A stretch of DNA of 64,000 nt from Micromonospora coxensis (lineage in GTDB: Bacteria; Actinomycetota; Actinomycetes; Mycobacteriales; Micromonosporaceae). Shown in pieces: positions 26,261-34,803 of the stretch. The DNA is taken from positions 3,844,001 to 3,908,000 of the forward strand of contig NZ_LT607753.1 of the NCBI RefSeq assembly GCF_900090295.1, written 5' to 3'. Below the pieces are notes generated by a model, which saw only the letters and a program-made list of their open reading frames with translations, made no database searches and was not told the DNA's origin. The position numbers and the translations under genes are program-made. Numbering within the stretch: position 1 is the first letter of the stretch; each line of letters opens with the position of its first letter.

Positions 26261-26991
26261 GCGCGGCGAACGGCCCCTTCGACTTCACCCTCGCCATCGG
26301 CGACGACGCGCTGATCGCGGCGCAGCGGCTGGCCGAGTGGACCTCCCGCGCGCCGGAGATGGAGGAGGACATCGCGCTGGCCAACATCGCCCTCGACCAG
26401 CTCGGCGCGGCCCGGCTGCTGCTGACCTACGCCGGTGAGCTGGAGGGCGCCGGGCGGGACGAGGACGCGCTGGCGTACCTGCGCGACGACCGGGAGTTCC
26501 GCAACTGCCTGCTGGTGGAGCTGCCCAACGGCGACTTCGCGGTGACCATGGTGAAGCTGCTGCTGCTCGCCGCGTACCAGGTGCCGCTCTACACCGCGCT
26601 GGCCGGCTGCGCCGACGAGCGGCTGGCCGCGATCGGCGCGAAGGCGCGCAAGGAGTCCGCGTACCACCTGGACCACGCCGCGCTGTGGGTGAAGCGGCTC
26701 GGCGACGGCACCGAGGAGTCGCACCGCCGCGCCCAGGCCGCGCTGGAGCAGCTCTGGCCGTACCACCACGAGCTGTTCACGGCGGATCCGGCGGCGCCGG
26801 TCGACCCGGCCACCCTGCGGGCCGACTTCGACGCCACCGTCTCCGCCGTGCTCGACGAGGCCACCCTCACCCGGCCGGAGACCGGCTGGGCGCCGGCCGG
26901 CGGCCGGGACGGCGTGCACACCGAGCACCTGTCGTACCTGCTGGCCGAGATGCAGGTGCTGCACCGGGCCCACCCCGGGGCTTCCTGGTGA
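26257..26991 (+). CDS. paaC: Phenylacetyl-CoA epoxidase subunit PaaC
   Basis: A 244-aa ferritin-fold subunit that pairs with PaaA in the epoxidase and lacks a working metal centre in studied homologues. Features: ALIAAQRLAEWTSRAPEMEEDIALANIALDQLGAARLLL, GDFAVTMVKLLLLAAYQV, KESAYHLDHAALWVKRLGDGTEES. GTG 26257 overlaps the paaB stop as GTGA. Its stop codon lies within a repeat element. Confidence 0.94.
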   Translation: MSAANGPFDFTLAIGDDALIAAQRLAEWTSRAPEMEEDIALANIALDQLGAARLLLTYAGELEGAGRDEDALAYLRDDREFRNCLLVELPNGDFAVTMVKLLLLAAYQVPLYTALAGCADERLAAIGAKARKESAYHLDHAALWVKRLGDGTEESHRRAQAALEQLWPYHHELFTADPAAPVDPATLRADFDATVSAVLDEATLTRPETGWAPAGGRDGVHTEHLSYLLAEMQVLHRAHPGASW

Positions 26992-27040
26992 GCGCGAGGA
27001 GCGCGGCGCAGCGGAGCCCCGCAGTCGCGAACGAGAGGCG
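26987..27040 (+). repeat. Dispersed junction repeat, copy between paaC and paaD
   Basis: Starts GGTGAGCGCGAGGAG, covering the paaC stop codon, and contains AGCCCCGCAGTCGCGAACG at 27015-27033. Both blocks recur exactly at 39322-39372 between nuoD and nuoE. It fills the whole spacer between the two genes. Confidence 0.85.
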
Positions 27041-27046
27041 GCACCG

Positions 27047-27523
27047 GTGACACCCAGGGAGGCGGCCGCGTCGGTGGTGGATCCGGAGATCCGGGTCGTC
27101 ACCATCGACGAGCTGGGCATCCTGCGGGCGGTGGAGGAGGATCCGGCCAGCGGTCGGGTCGTCGTCACCATCACCCCGACCTACACCGGCTGCCCGGCGA
27201 TGGACGTGATCCGCGCCGACATCCGCCGGGCGCTCGCCGCCGCCGGCCACCCGGACGCCGAGGTCCGCACGGTGTACAGCCCCGCCTGGAGCACCGACTG
27301 GATCACCGAGGCGGGCCGGGCGAAGCTGGCCGCCGCCGGCATCGCCCCGCCGGCCCCCGCGTCGCACGGTGGCACCGTGGTGCCGCTGACCCTCGCCGTA
27401 CGCTGCCCGCGCTGCGGGTCGCCGGAGACCGAGCAGGTGAGCCGGTTCGGCTCGACCGCCTGCAAGGCGCTCTGGCGGTGCCGCTCCTGCTCCGAACCCT
27501 TCGACCACCTGAAGGCGCTGTGA
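27047..27523 (+). CDS. paaD: Phenylacetyl-CoA epoxidation assembly protein PaaD
   Basis: A 158-aa MIP18/DUF59-type protein thought to help mature the iron centres of the epoxidase. The N-terminal domain has VVDPEIRVVTIDELGILRAV and TPTYTGCPAMDVI with the conserved Cys. The C-terminal zinc ribbon has CPRCGSPETEQ...C...CRSC. GTG 27047 lies after the junction repeat; the stop overlaps paaE. Confidence 0.93.
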   Translation: MTPREAAASVVDPEIRVVTIDELGILRAVEEDPASGRVVVTITPTYTGCPAMDVIRADIRRALAAAGHPDAEVRTVYSPAWSTDWITEAGRAKLAAAGIAPPAPASHGGTVVPLTLAVRCPRCGSPETEQVSRFGSTACKALWRCRSCSEPFDHLKAL

Positions 27524-28629
27524 CTGTCACCATCACCCGCCCGGTCCGCCGCCGGCCGGTCTTCCACCCGCTGCACGTCGACGCCGTGGACCGGCTCACC
27601 GACGACGCCGTGGCGATCACCTTCGCCGTGCCGGAGGAACTGCGCGAGACCTTCGCGTTCTCCGCCGGGCAGCACCTCACGGTGCGGCGGATCGGGCCGG
27701 ACGGGGCGGACGTGCGGCGGTCGTACTCGATCTGCTCGACGCCGGACGAGCTGGCCCGGCACGGCCGGCTGCGGATCGGGGTGCGGGAGGTACCCGGCGG
27801 CGCGTTCTCCGCGTACGCCTGCGGCGCCCTGCGCGGCGGCGACACCGTCGAGGTGCTGCCCCCGCTCGGGCACTTCACCACGGCGTTCGCGCCGGAGCGG
27901 GTCCGCCGGTACGGCGCGGTGGTCGCCGGCTCCGGCATCACCCCGGTGCTGTCGCTGGTCGCGACCGCCCTGGCCGTCGAGCCGGCCAGCACCTTCACCC
28001 TGGTGTACGGCAACCGCACGGCCAACACGGTGATGTTCGCCGAGGAGCTGGCCGACCTGAAGGACCGCTACCCGACCCGGCTGCACCTGGTGCACGTGCT
28101 CTCCCGGGAGCCGGGCGAGTCGCCGTTGCTGTCCGGGCGGATCGACGCCGACCGGCTGGCCCGGCTGTTGGACACGATCGTCCCCGGCGACGCGATCGAG
28201 GAGTGGTTCCTCTGCGGCCCGTACGGGATGGTGGTGGACGCGAAGGCGGTGCTGACCGGGCGCGGGGTGCCCGAGTCGGCGGTGCGTACCGAGCTGTTCC
28301 ACGTCGACGCTCCGCCGGAGCCGGTGCGCCGGCCCACCGACGAGCCGGGCGCCGGCACCGAGGTGACCATCCTGCTGGACGGCCGGGCGTCCCGCTTCAC
28401 GATGGGGCGGGAGGAACGGGTGCTGGACGCCGCGTTGAAGGTCCGCGGCGAGCTGCCGTACGCCTGCAAGGGCGGGGTCTGCTCGACCTGCAGGGCCAAG
28501 GTCGTCTCCGGTGAGGTGACGATGGCCCGCAACTACGCCCTGGAGCCGGACGAGGTGGCGGCCGGGTACGTGCTCACCTGCCAGTCCAGCCCGACCACCG
28601 ACACGCTCACGGTGGACTACGACGCGTGA
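27520..28629 (+). CDS. paaE: Phenylacetyl-CoA epoxidase reductase PaaE
   Basis: A 369-aa electron-transfer subunit passing electrons from NAD(P)H to the di-iron centre. Domains in order: FAD-binding (about 10-115, RRSYSICS), NAD(P)-binding (about 120-245, VAGSGITPVLSL and FLCGPYGMV), and a plant-type 2Fe-2S ferredoxin (about 275-369, CKGGVCSTCRAKV...LTCQS). GTG 27520 overlaps the paaD stop (GTGA). The operon ends here; no paaG/H/K/Z genes are within the window. Confidence 0.95.
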   Translation: MTVTITRPVRRRPVFHPLHVDAVDRLTDDAVAITFAVPEELRETFAFSAGQHLTVRRIGPDGADVRRSYSICSTPDELARHGRLRIGVREVPGGAFSAYACGALRGGDTVEVLPPLGHFTTAFAPERVRRYGAVVAGSGITPVLSLVATALAVEPASTFTLVYGNRTANTVMFAEELADLKDRYPTRLHLVHVLSREPGESPLLSGRIDADRLARLLDTIVPGDAIEEWFLCGPYGMVVDAKAVLTGRGVPESAVRTELFHVDAPPEPVRRPTDEPGAGTEVTILLDGRASRFTMGREERVLDAALKVRGELPYACKGGVCSTCRAKVVSGEVTMARNYALEPDEVAAGYVLTCQSSPTTDTLTVDYDA

Positions 28630-28657
28630 CGTGGAACGCTGGTGAGCCATGCGGGTG

Positions 28658-28716
28658 GAGTGGCATGTCGCATCGGAACAGGCGACGTGCCACTCGCGGC
28701 TGATCCGCCTGTTCCG
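28658..28716 (+). terminator. Two mutually exclusive hairpins after paaE
   Basis: Stem 1: 28658-28671 with 28682-28695, 14 bp (one G-T), 10-nt loop. Stem 2: CGGAACAGGCG (28674-28684) with CGCCTGTTCCG (28706-28716), 11 bp perfect. Its left arm uses the loop and first bases of stem 1's right arm, so both cannot form fully together. Either could terminate the paa transcript. The rest of 28717-28823 shows nothing recognisable. Confidence 0.7.
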
Positions 28717-28823
28717 GTAGGTGCGGCGCGGTGGCCTGCAGATGCCAGGAGCACTAGCTCCTCGGAAGTGGACCCGGCAGCCTTCCGGACGGTAGGTGGG
28801 CCGGGTCTCGCGTCTTCCGGACG

Positions 28824-29081
28824 TCACACTTGGCGTGTCTCGCTGATCAGTCCTTGCACCGCCGTTCGCCAGTGCCCGCCCTTCGCCCAACACCACGCGA
28901 GGGCATCGGGGATCGACAGCAGGCATTCTTCGTGCGCCCGTAGATGTTCGTAGCGAAGGCTTTCCGACACGCCCGCCCGTCGTACGTGCTCGAAGAGCAG
29001 TCGTTGGTCGGACTTGAAGGTGGCTCTTGGAAATAAGATCGTGGGGCGTTCGAGGTCCTGGCACGTCACATATGTGAACAC
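28824..29081 (-). pseudogene. C-terminal remnant of a DUF3800-like/RNase H-fold gene
   Basis: The minus strand encodes about 85 residues ending a domain: SDQRLLFEHVRRAGVSE, LRYEHLRAHEECLLSIPDALAWCWAKGGHWR. The EHLRAHEE...IPDALAWCWAKGGHWR stretch looks like the C-terminus of a widespread actinobacterial family with an RNase H-like fold, from memory of similar proteins. No N-terminal half and no clear start are present. The frame runs on into the antisense of mqnC without domain support. I call it a decayed fragment; the exact family should be checked. Confidence 0.55.
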
Positions 29082-29123
29082 CGCCGCAGGGGTACAGCGG
29101 CTGACCGGCGTACCCTCAAGGAC

Positions 29124-30314
29124 GTGACGGTGAGCCGGGAGATCGACGACATCCTGCAGCGCGGCGCGGACGGCGGGCGGATCACGCCCGAGGAGGCCCT
29201 GCTGCTCTACACCGAGGCGCCCTTCCACGCCCTGGGCGAGGCGGCGGACACGGTCCGCCGGCGGCGCTATCCGGACAACGTCGTCACGTACCTGATCGAC
29301 CGCAACATCAACTACACGAACGTCTGCGTGACGGCGTGCAAGTTCTGCGCGTTCTTCCGGGCCCCCAAGCACAAGGAGGGCTGGACCCACCCGACCGAGG
29401 AGATCCTGCGCCGCTGCGGCGAGGCGGTCGAGCTGGGCGCCACCCAGGTCATGCTCCAGGGCGGCCACCACCCGGACTACGGGGTGGAGTACTACGAGGA
29501 GCTGTTCTCCTCGGTCAAGAAGGCGTACCCGCAGCTCGCCATCCACTCCATCGGGCCGAGCGAGATCCTGCACATGGCCAAGGTCTCCGGCGTCGGCCTG
29601 GACGAGGCCATCGCCCGGATCAAGGCCGCCGGCCTCGACTCGATCGCCGGCGCCGGCGCGGAGATGCTGCCGGAGCGGCCCCGCAAGGCGATCGCCCCGC
29701 TCAAGGAGTCGGGCGCCCGCTGGCTGGAGGTCATGGAGCTGGCCCACCGGCAGGGCGTCGAGTCGACCGCGACGATGATGATGGGCACCGGCGAGACCAA
29801 CGCCGAGCGGATCGAGCACCTGCGGATGATCCGCGACGTGCAGGACCGCACCGGCGGCTTCCGGGCCTTCATCCCGTGGACGTACCAGCCGGAGAACAAC
29901 CACCTCAAGGGCCGTACCCAGGCCACCACCCTGGAGTACCTGCGGCTGGTCGCGGTGGCCCGACTCTTCTTCGAGACGGTGCCGCACCTGCAGGCGTCCT
30001 GGCTGACCACCGGCAAGGACGTCGGCCAGCTCGCGCTGCACATGGGTGTGGACGACCTCGGCTCGATCATGCTGGAGGAGAACGTCATCTCCTCGGCCGG
30101 CGCCCGGCACCGCTCCAACCTGCACGAGCTGATCGGCATGATCCGGTCGGCGGGTCGGATCCCCGCCCAGCGGGACACCCTCTACCGCCGGCTCGCCGTG
30201 CACCACACGCCGGCCGACGATCCGACCGACGAGCGGGTGGTCTCGCACTTCTCCTCGATCGCCATGCCGGGTGGCGGCGCCGGGCGGCAGTTGCCGCTGG
30301 TCGACGCCCGCTGA
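29124..30314 (+). CDS. mqnC: Cyclic dehypoxanthine futalosine synthase MqnC (radical SAM)
   Basis: Radical SAM cyclase that turns dehypoxanthine futalosine into its cyclic spiro product, a committed step in futalosine menaquinone synthesis. The 396-aa protein has C68-x3-C72-x2-C75 (CVTACKFCAFFRAPKHKEGW), VMLQGGHHPDYGVEYYEEL, GAGAEMLPERPRKAIAP and TASTMMMG-like STATMMMGTGET. Start GTG 29124 is given; in-frame GTG 29130 (MSREIDDIL) has better spacing from AAGGA at 29118 and may be the true start. Confidence 0.95.
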   Translation: MTVSREIDDILQRGADGGRITPEEALLLYTEAPFHALGEAADTVRRRRYPDNVVTYLIDRNINYTNVCVTACKFCAFFRAPKHKEGWTHPTEEILRRCGEAVELGATQVMLQGGHHPDYGVEYYEELFSSVKKAYPQLAIHSIGPSEILHMAKVSGVGLDEAIARIKAAGLDSIAGAGAEMLPERPRKAIAPLKESGARWLEVMELAHRQGVESTATMMMGTGETNAERIEHLRMIRDVQDRTGGFRAFIPWTYQPENNHLKGRTQATTLEYLRLVAVARLFFETVPHLQASWLTTGKDVGQLALHMGVDDLGSIMLEENVISSAGARHRSNLHELIGMIRSAGRIPAQRDTLYRRLAVHHTPADDPTDERVVSHFSSIAMPGGGAGRQLPLVDAR

Positions 30315-30502
30315 ACGGTCGGCCCTCCGCCCTTCGGGCAGGTGGCGGCGTCCGAGCGGCGTCGCCACGGCGGCCGTACGGCGGACGGCTGGTGCCGTGA
30401 CGGTCGCCGATGCCGGCGTGGTGTCGAGCGGGGCAGCGGGGTGGACGACCCGTCGCTAGGGTGCGGCGTACCGTTCACCCTTCCCGACGGGGGAAACCTT
30501 CC

Positions 30503-31708
30503 ATGATCTTCCGTAACCGTCCGCTGGCGCGGCTCGGCGCCGCCGCCCTGCTCGCCTCCGGCGCGTTCACCGTGCTCGGCACTCCCGCGTACGCCGAGGG
30601 CGCGGGGACCGACCTGTCCATCGACGTCGCCGGCACCCGGGTCGCCGCCGGCACCGAGGGCAAGCTCGGCTTCATCAAGATCGGCAACAAGGGCGACACC
30701 ATCCCCACCGACGTCCGGATCACCGTGGACGTCTCCCAGCTCGACCTGGACAAGGTGGGGCTCTCCCCGTTCGCCGAGCGCGAGTGCGAGGAGACCAAGG
30801 TCGACGGCCGGCTCCTCTGGGACTGCGTCGTACCCGAGTTCGCCGTTCCGGGCCCGGGCACCACGTCCGAGCTGCCGTTGGTGGTGTTCCGCGGCACCGA
30901 CGAGCTGAAGGGCGCGTACGCCGCGCCGGTCACCTTCACCGTGGTCGCGCCGGGCGACACGAACGCCGCGAACAACTCCGAGACGGTGAAGGTCGAACTC
31001 ACCGATGAGAACGGCGTCGACCTGTCGGTGTGGGCCCCGGACATCAACCTCCAGCTCGTCTGGAAGCCCGGTGGCGAGCCGGACGTGAAGAAGCCGGTGC
31101 TCAACCCGGGCGACGAGACCGTCGTCTTCGCGTCCGTCATGAACCAGGGCGACATGATCGCCGACGGCCTCGACTTCACCATCTCCCTGCCCAAGGGGGT
31201 CACCCTCACCGAGGAGCTGAAGGGGTGCACGGTCGCCGCCGACCGGCGCAGCGCCACCTGTGGGGCGGGCAGCACCCAGCTCAAGCCGGACAGCGCGGTG
31301 TACCCCGTCTTCCCGGTGAAGGTCGCCGCCGACGTCGAGGCGCCGGTCACCCTCTCCGGCGGCACCATCGGGGCCAGCGCCCGGGGCGAGCTGCCGGTGA
31401 CCGAGAAGAGCCTCGCCAAGGCCGCCGCCAGCGAGCTGCCCTCGTTCCTGACCGAGAAGCTCACCCTCGTCAAGGACGTCGACCCGAGCGACGACAGCGA
31501 CGACTTCGCGGTCAGGGTCGTGGCCGCCGCCAATGGCGGTGGCGGCGGCACCGGTGACGACGGCGGCCTGCCGGTCACCGGCCCGCAGGCCGGCCTGATC
31601 GGTGGTGTCGGGGTGGCGGTGCTGGCCGCCGGTGGCGCGCTGCTGATGATGGCGCGGCGTCGCCGGGTGGTGCTGGTGACCCCGGGCGACGAGAAGCCGA
31701 CGGCCTGA
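30503..31708 (+). CDS. LPVTG-anchored surface protein A
   Basis: A 401-aa cell-wall protein. Signal peptide about 1-31 (ends PAYAEG), Ig/DUF11-like beta domains (about 35-340; TNAANNSETVKVELTDENGVDLSVW), Gly-rich linker, sorting signal LPVTG near residue 357, one helix, Arg-rich stop (RRRR) and an extra tail [13 protein letters not shown]. Sortase would cleave between T and G and link it to peptidoglycan. Related to the protein at 32233, especially from LPVTG onward. No sortase gene is in the window. ATG 30503 follows GGGGGAAA. Role in adhesion or wall structure is inference. Confidence 0.9.
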   Translation: MIFRNRPLARLGAAALLASGAFTVLGTPAYAEGAGTDLSIDVAGTRVAAGTEGKLGFIKIGNKGDTIPTDVRITVDVSQLDLDKVGLSPFAERECEETKVDGRLLWDCVVPEFAVPGPGTTSELPLVVFRGTDELKGAYAAPVTFTVVAPGDTNAANNSETVKVELTDENGVDLSVWAPDINLQLVWKPGGEPDVKKPVLNPGDETVVFASVMNQGDMIADGLDFTISLPKGVTLTEELKGCTVAADRRSATCGAGSTQLKPDSAVYPVFPVKVAADVEAPVTLSGGTIGASARGELPVTEKSLAKAAASELPSFLTEKLTLVKDVDPSDDSDDFAVRVVAAANGGGGGTGDDGGLPVTGPQAGLIGGVGVAVLAAGGALLMMARRRRVVLVTPGDEKPTA

Positions 31709-31720
31709 CCGGATCCGCGA

Positions 31721-31752
31721 CGGTGTGGGCGGGGCCTCTCCCGCCCACACCG
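31721..31752 (+). terminator. Perfect 13-bp hairpin after surface protein A
   Basis: CGGTGTGGGCGGG / CCCGCCCACACCG with a 6-nt loop, 12 bp after the stop. There is no U-tract. Confidence 0.85.
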
Positions 31753-32232
31753 GGTGACCGACCGCTCGCGTCCGGGTGACCGGCCGAAAGTCCTGATCGG
31801 AGCCGTCGGGACGGTATTCCTGACGACCGTTCGGACGACCGGTCGGCCGGAGTGCCCGGCACAAGAGCTGTCAATCCCGACAATCTGCGGGTGGCGGCGG
31901 GGCGTCCCGCCCGGTGGCGTCCGGCGCGGGGGCTGGCGGGGTCGGCCGGCGGGCGCTAACGTGCGGCCCGCGTACCTTTCGACGCCTGTTCGAGCAGGTG
32001 GGAAGGGTCGGCCGGCAATCGAGGCGTGTCCTCCATCGGCCCATGAGGGCCGTTCACATATAACGCACGGCAGTGGGGGCGGGATGGTTCCACCATCCCG
32101 CCCCCACTGTGTCGTCCGTCCGGCTCGGACGGTCGGGAAACGCGTCCCGCCGCTGGCGCACCCCCGTCGATCTCCGATACCGTCCGCTCGATCCGCAACC
32201 CATTCCCACTGTCCCTAATCCCCGGGGGATCG
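31753..32232 (+). promoter_or_regulatory. Intergenic region upstream of surface protein B
   Basis: 480 bp without a supported gene. It holds the candidate -10 TATAAC (32059-32064), an 18-bp perfect hairpin (32071-32109), a 7-bp hairpin CCGTCCG / CGGACGG (32116-32132) and the ribosome site of the next gene. Nothing else was recognised. Confidence 0.55.
32071..32109 (+). promoter_or_regulatory. 18-bp perfect hairpin at a predicted transcript start
   Basis: The 39-nt segment folds into an 18-bp perfect stem with a 3-nt loop (TCC). It begins exactly 7 nt after TATAAC, so a transcript from that -10 would start with the stem. No matching TTGACA-like -35 was found, so promoter use is tentative. Alternatives are an orphan terminator or a protein-binding palindrome. 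Confidence 0.6.
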
Positions 32233-33462
32233 ATGACTCTGCTCCACCGCTCGGCCCTGGCCCGCGCCGGCGCCGTGGCCGTGCTCGCCGCGGCCGGCAT
32301 CGCCACCGTCGCCGCTCCGGCGCAGGCGGCCGACCAGGCCGACCTCCAACTGATCCCGCTCAGCTACGAGCTGGCCAAGGGCGTCAAGGAGGCCAAGGCC
32401 AAGCCGTTCAAGTTCCAGGTCGACAACACCACCGGCACGGTCGACGCCAAGGACGTCCGGGTCACCGTCGAGACCAAGGGCCTCAAGGACCGCAAGGTCG
32501 GCGTGGTCGTGCCCGAGGGCTGCGAGGTCGACGGCACCCGCTTCAGCTGCCTCCTCGGCGACCTGGCCGCCGGCACCACCGAGGACTTCGGCATCCCGCT
32601 CTTCTCCACCGGTGGTCGTGGTGACGCCGGCACGCTGGTGGTGACCATCAGCGCGGCCACCGCCGACCCCGACCTGGAGAACAACACCGTCGAGCACGAC
32701 ATCACCGTCGCCAAGCCCGGCTACGACCTCACCACCTGGGTGCAGGACGTGTACGCCGACGTGGTCGTCGACGGCGACGAGGCCGGCGAGGCGAACCTGA
32801 CGCCGGTGCGGCCGGGCCAGACCGCCCCGCTGGACTGGGCGGTCTACAACGACGGCAGCCGCAAGGCCACCGGCATCGCGTACGGCATCACCCTGCCGGC
32901 CGACGTCACCTTCGCCGAGCTGCCCGAGGGCTGCGTCGAGCAGCAGCTGGGCGGGCTCGCCCAGGCGTACTGCGAGGACGAGGGCGCGGTGCTGCGGCCG
33001 GGCGAGTTCTACGCCGCCGAGGTGCGGGTCAAGGTCGACGCCGACGCCACCGAGAAGGTGCTGCGCCCCGGCTTCCTCTTCGCCGCCGGCCTGGACGGTG
33101 CCGAGGGCCAGCCGGAGGAGGAGCCGAAGGCGGCCACCTCCCTGCAGCGCAAGACGTTCACCGAGACCGACCCGGTCGACAACATCGCCCAGTTCGACGT
33201 CTTCGTCGACCTGAGCACGCAGCCCTCGCCGACCCCGACCGGTGAGCCCACCCCGACCGGCCAGCCGACCGCGACCCCGACCTCGGGTGGCGGCAGCGGT
33301 GGCGGCTCCGGCGACGGCGGCCTGCCGGTGACCGGTGTGCAGGCCGGCCTGATCGGCGGGATCGGTGGCGCGGTGCTGCTCGCCGGTGGCGCGCTGGTGG
33401 TGCTCTCCCGCCGCCGCAAGGTGGTCCTGGTGACCCCGGGCGACGAGAAGTCCGACAGCTGA
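32233..33462 (+). CDS. LPVTG-anchored surface protein B
   Basis: A 409-aa cell-wall protein with signal peptide (1-33, cut near AQAAD), beta-sandwich repeats (about 35-315), a [14 protein letters not shown] linker, [12 protein letters not shown], sorting signal LPVTG, one membrane helix, SRRRK and the tail [13 protein letters not shown]. Its C-terminal 45 residues almost match those of surface protein A, showing a shared origin, while the N-terminal domains differ more. ATG 32233 follows GGGGGA. Ligand unknown. Confidence 0.9.
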   Translation: MTLLHRSALARAGAVAVLAAAGIATVAAPAQAADQADLQLIPLSYELAKGVKEAKAKPFKFQVDNTTGTVDAKDVRVTVETKGLKDRKVGVVVPEGCEVDGTRFSCLLGDLAAGTTEDFGIPLFSTGGRGDAGTLVVTISAATADPDLENNTVEHDITVAKPGYDLTTWVQDVYADVVVDGDEAGEANLTPVRPGQTAPLDWAVYNDGSRKATGIAYGITLPADVTFAELPEGCVEQQLGGLAQAYCEDEGAVLRPGEFYAAEVRVKVDADATEKVLRPGFLFAAGLDGAEGQPEEEPKAATSLQRKTFTETDPVDNIAQFDVFVDLSTQPSPTPTGEPTPTGQPTATPTSGGGSGGGSGDGGLPVTGVQAGLIGGIGGAVLLAGGALVVLSRRRKVVLVTPGDEKSDS

Positions 33463-33476
33463 TCCGTCGCGTGTCG

Positions 33477-33504
33477 AGGGCGGGGTGGGCGACCACCCCG
33501 CCCT
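33477..33504 (+). terminator. Terminator after surface protein B
   Basis: AGGGCGGGGTGG / CCACCCCGCCCT, 12 bp, GCGA loop, followed by TT. Starts 14 bp after the stop codon. Confidence 0.88.
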
Positions 33505-33593
33505 TTCGCGTACCGGTCGGCCGCCGACGCCGCCGGCCGGAGGCGGTACGCCCCAGCGGACGCCGGTCGCGGGGCGGCTGGCAGAGTGGAGGG

Positions 33594-34304
33594 GTGAGCC
33601 GTACCCCGCAGGGCCAGCGCGCCAGCCTGGACAAGCAGCCGCACGAGGTCGCCGCGATGTTCGACGGTGTGGCCGCCCGCTACGACCTGACCAACACCGT
33701 CCTCTCCTTCGGCCAGGACCGGCTGTGGCGGCGGGCGACCCGGGCCGCGCTCGACCTGCGCCCGGGCGACCGGGTGCTGGACGTGGGCGCCGGCACCGGC
33801 GTCTCGACCGAGGAACTCGCCCACTCGGGGGCGTACGCGGTCGGCGCCGACCTGTCGCTCGGCATGCTGTACGCCGGCAAGCGGTCCCGCCCGGGGGTGC
33901 CGCTGCTGGCCGGTGACGCGCTGCGGCTGCCCTTCGCCGACGCGAGTTTCGACGCGGTGACCATCTCCTTCGCGTTGCGCAACGTCAACGACACCGACGC
34001 GGCGCTGCGCGAGTTCGCGCGGGTGACCCGGCCGGGCGGCCGGCTGGTGGTGTGCGAGTTCAGCACGCCGGTGAACCCGGCCTTCCGCACCGTCTACCTG
34101 TCGTACCTGATGCGGTCGCTGCCGGCCGTGGCGCGCGCCGTCTCCAGCAACCCCGACGCGTACGTCTACCTGGCCGAGTCGATCCGGGCGTGGCCGGACC
34201 AGCCGGCTCTCGCCGCACGCATCGGCGCGGCCGGCTGGGGCCGGGTGGCCTGGCGGAACCTGACCGGCGGCGTGGTGGCGCTGCACCGCGCGGTCCGGGA
34301 CTGA
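33594..34304 (+). CDS. menG: Demethylmenaquinone methyltransferase (MenG/UbiE)
   Basis: SAM-dependent C-methyltransferase for the last ring step of menaquinone synthesis. The 236-aa cytosolic protein has [34 protein letters not shown], motif [40 protein letters not shown] and the UbiE-type [22 protein letters not shown] 33594 sits next to GGAGGG. Its location between mqnC and the nuo operon fits quinone supply for respiration. Confidence 0.94.
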   Translation: MSRTPQGQRASLDKQPHEVAAMFDGVAARYDLTNTVLSFGQDRLWRRATRAALDLRPGDRVLDVGAGTGVSTEELAHSGAYAVGADLSLGMLYAGKRSRPGVPLLAGDALRLPFADASFDAVTISFALRNVNDTDAALREFARVTRPGGRLVVCEFSTPVNPAFRTVYLSYLMRSLPAVARAVSSNPDAYVYLAESIRAWPDQPALAARIGAAGWGRVAWRNLTGGVVALHRAVRD

Positions 34305-34445
34305 GGCCGGCCCGCGTCGACCCGGCGCGGGGTGAGGACGGTCCGCGCCGATGCGACCGGCTGCGGAGCGCCGGTGGGCGGCGCTGCCGAGCGGTGTTTC
34401 GTGAATGTCCGACTTGCAGGCATTCAGCCCCGTAAGCTGCCCTGC

Positions 34446-34670
34446 ATGACGGGACCGGAGCAGGTGGACGCGGCGAACGACGACGACGCCGCCGAACTCA
34501 TCGCGCAGCTCAAGGAGCTGGCCGGTGCGGATCCCGCCGACGTCCGTCAGGTGGTTGCCGAGGTGCTGGCCGCGCTGGACCGCGCCGCCGGCGGGGCGCT
34601 GCGCGAGCACCTGCCCGACACGATCCGGCTCGACGCCGGCCTGGACACCGCCGCACCGGCGCGCCGCTGA
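34446..34670 (+). CDS. Small acidic helical protein, 74 aa
   Basis: Unrecognised. MTGPEQVDAANDDDAAELIAQLKELAG is acidic and predicted helical, followed by a second helix DVRQVVAEVLAALDRAAGGALREHL. It has no signal or membrane segment. The gene lies alone between menG and the reductase, 141 bp after menG. Codon usage (GC-rich third positions) supports coding, but no clear ribosome site precedes ATG 34446. An in-frame GTG-initiated extension upstream is unsupported. Confidence 0.55.
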   Translation: MTGPEQVDAANDDDAAELIAQLKELAGADPADVRQVVAEVLAALDRAAGGALREHLPDTIRLDAGLDTAAPARR

Positions 34671-34803
34671 CCTCCGGGGGACGCCGCCCGGCTTGTTACC
34701 GGCAAGTTAGGTACCCCTGGTCCGGCGGGGGTATGACACCGGTCATAGACTCCAACCCGATCGGCTTGTGAAGCATTTCACGAGCGTGCGGGAGGAGGCG
34801 CAG

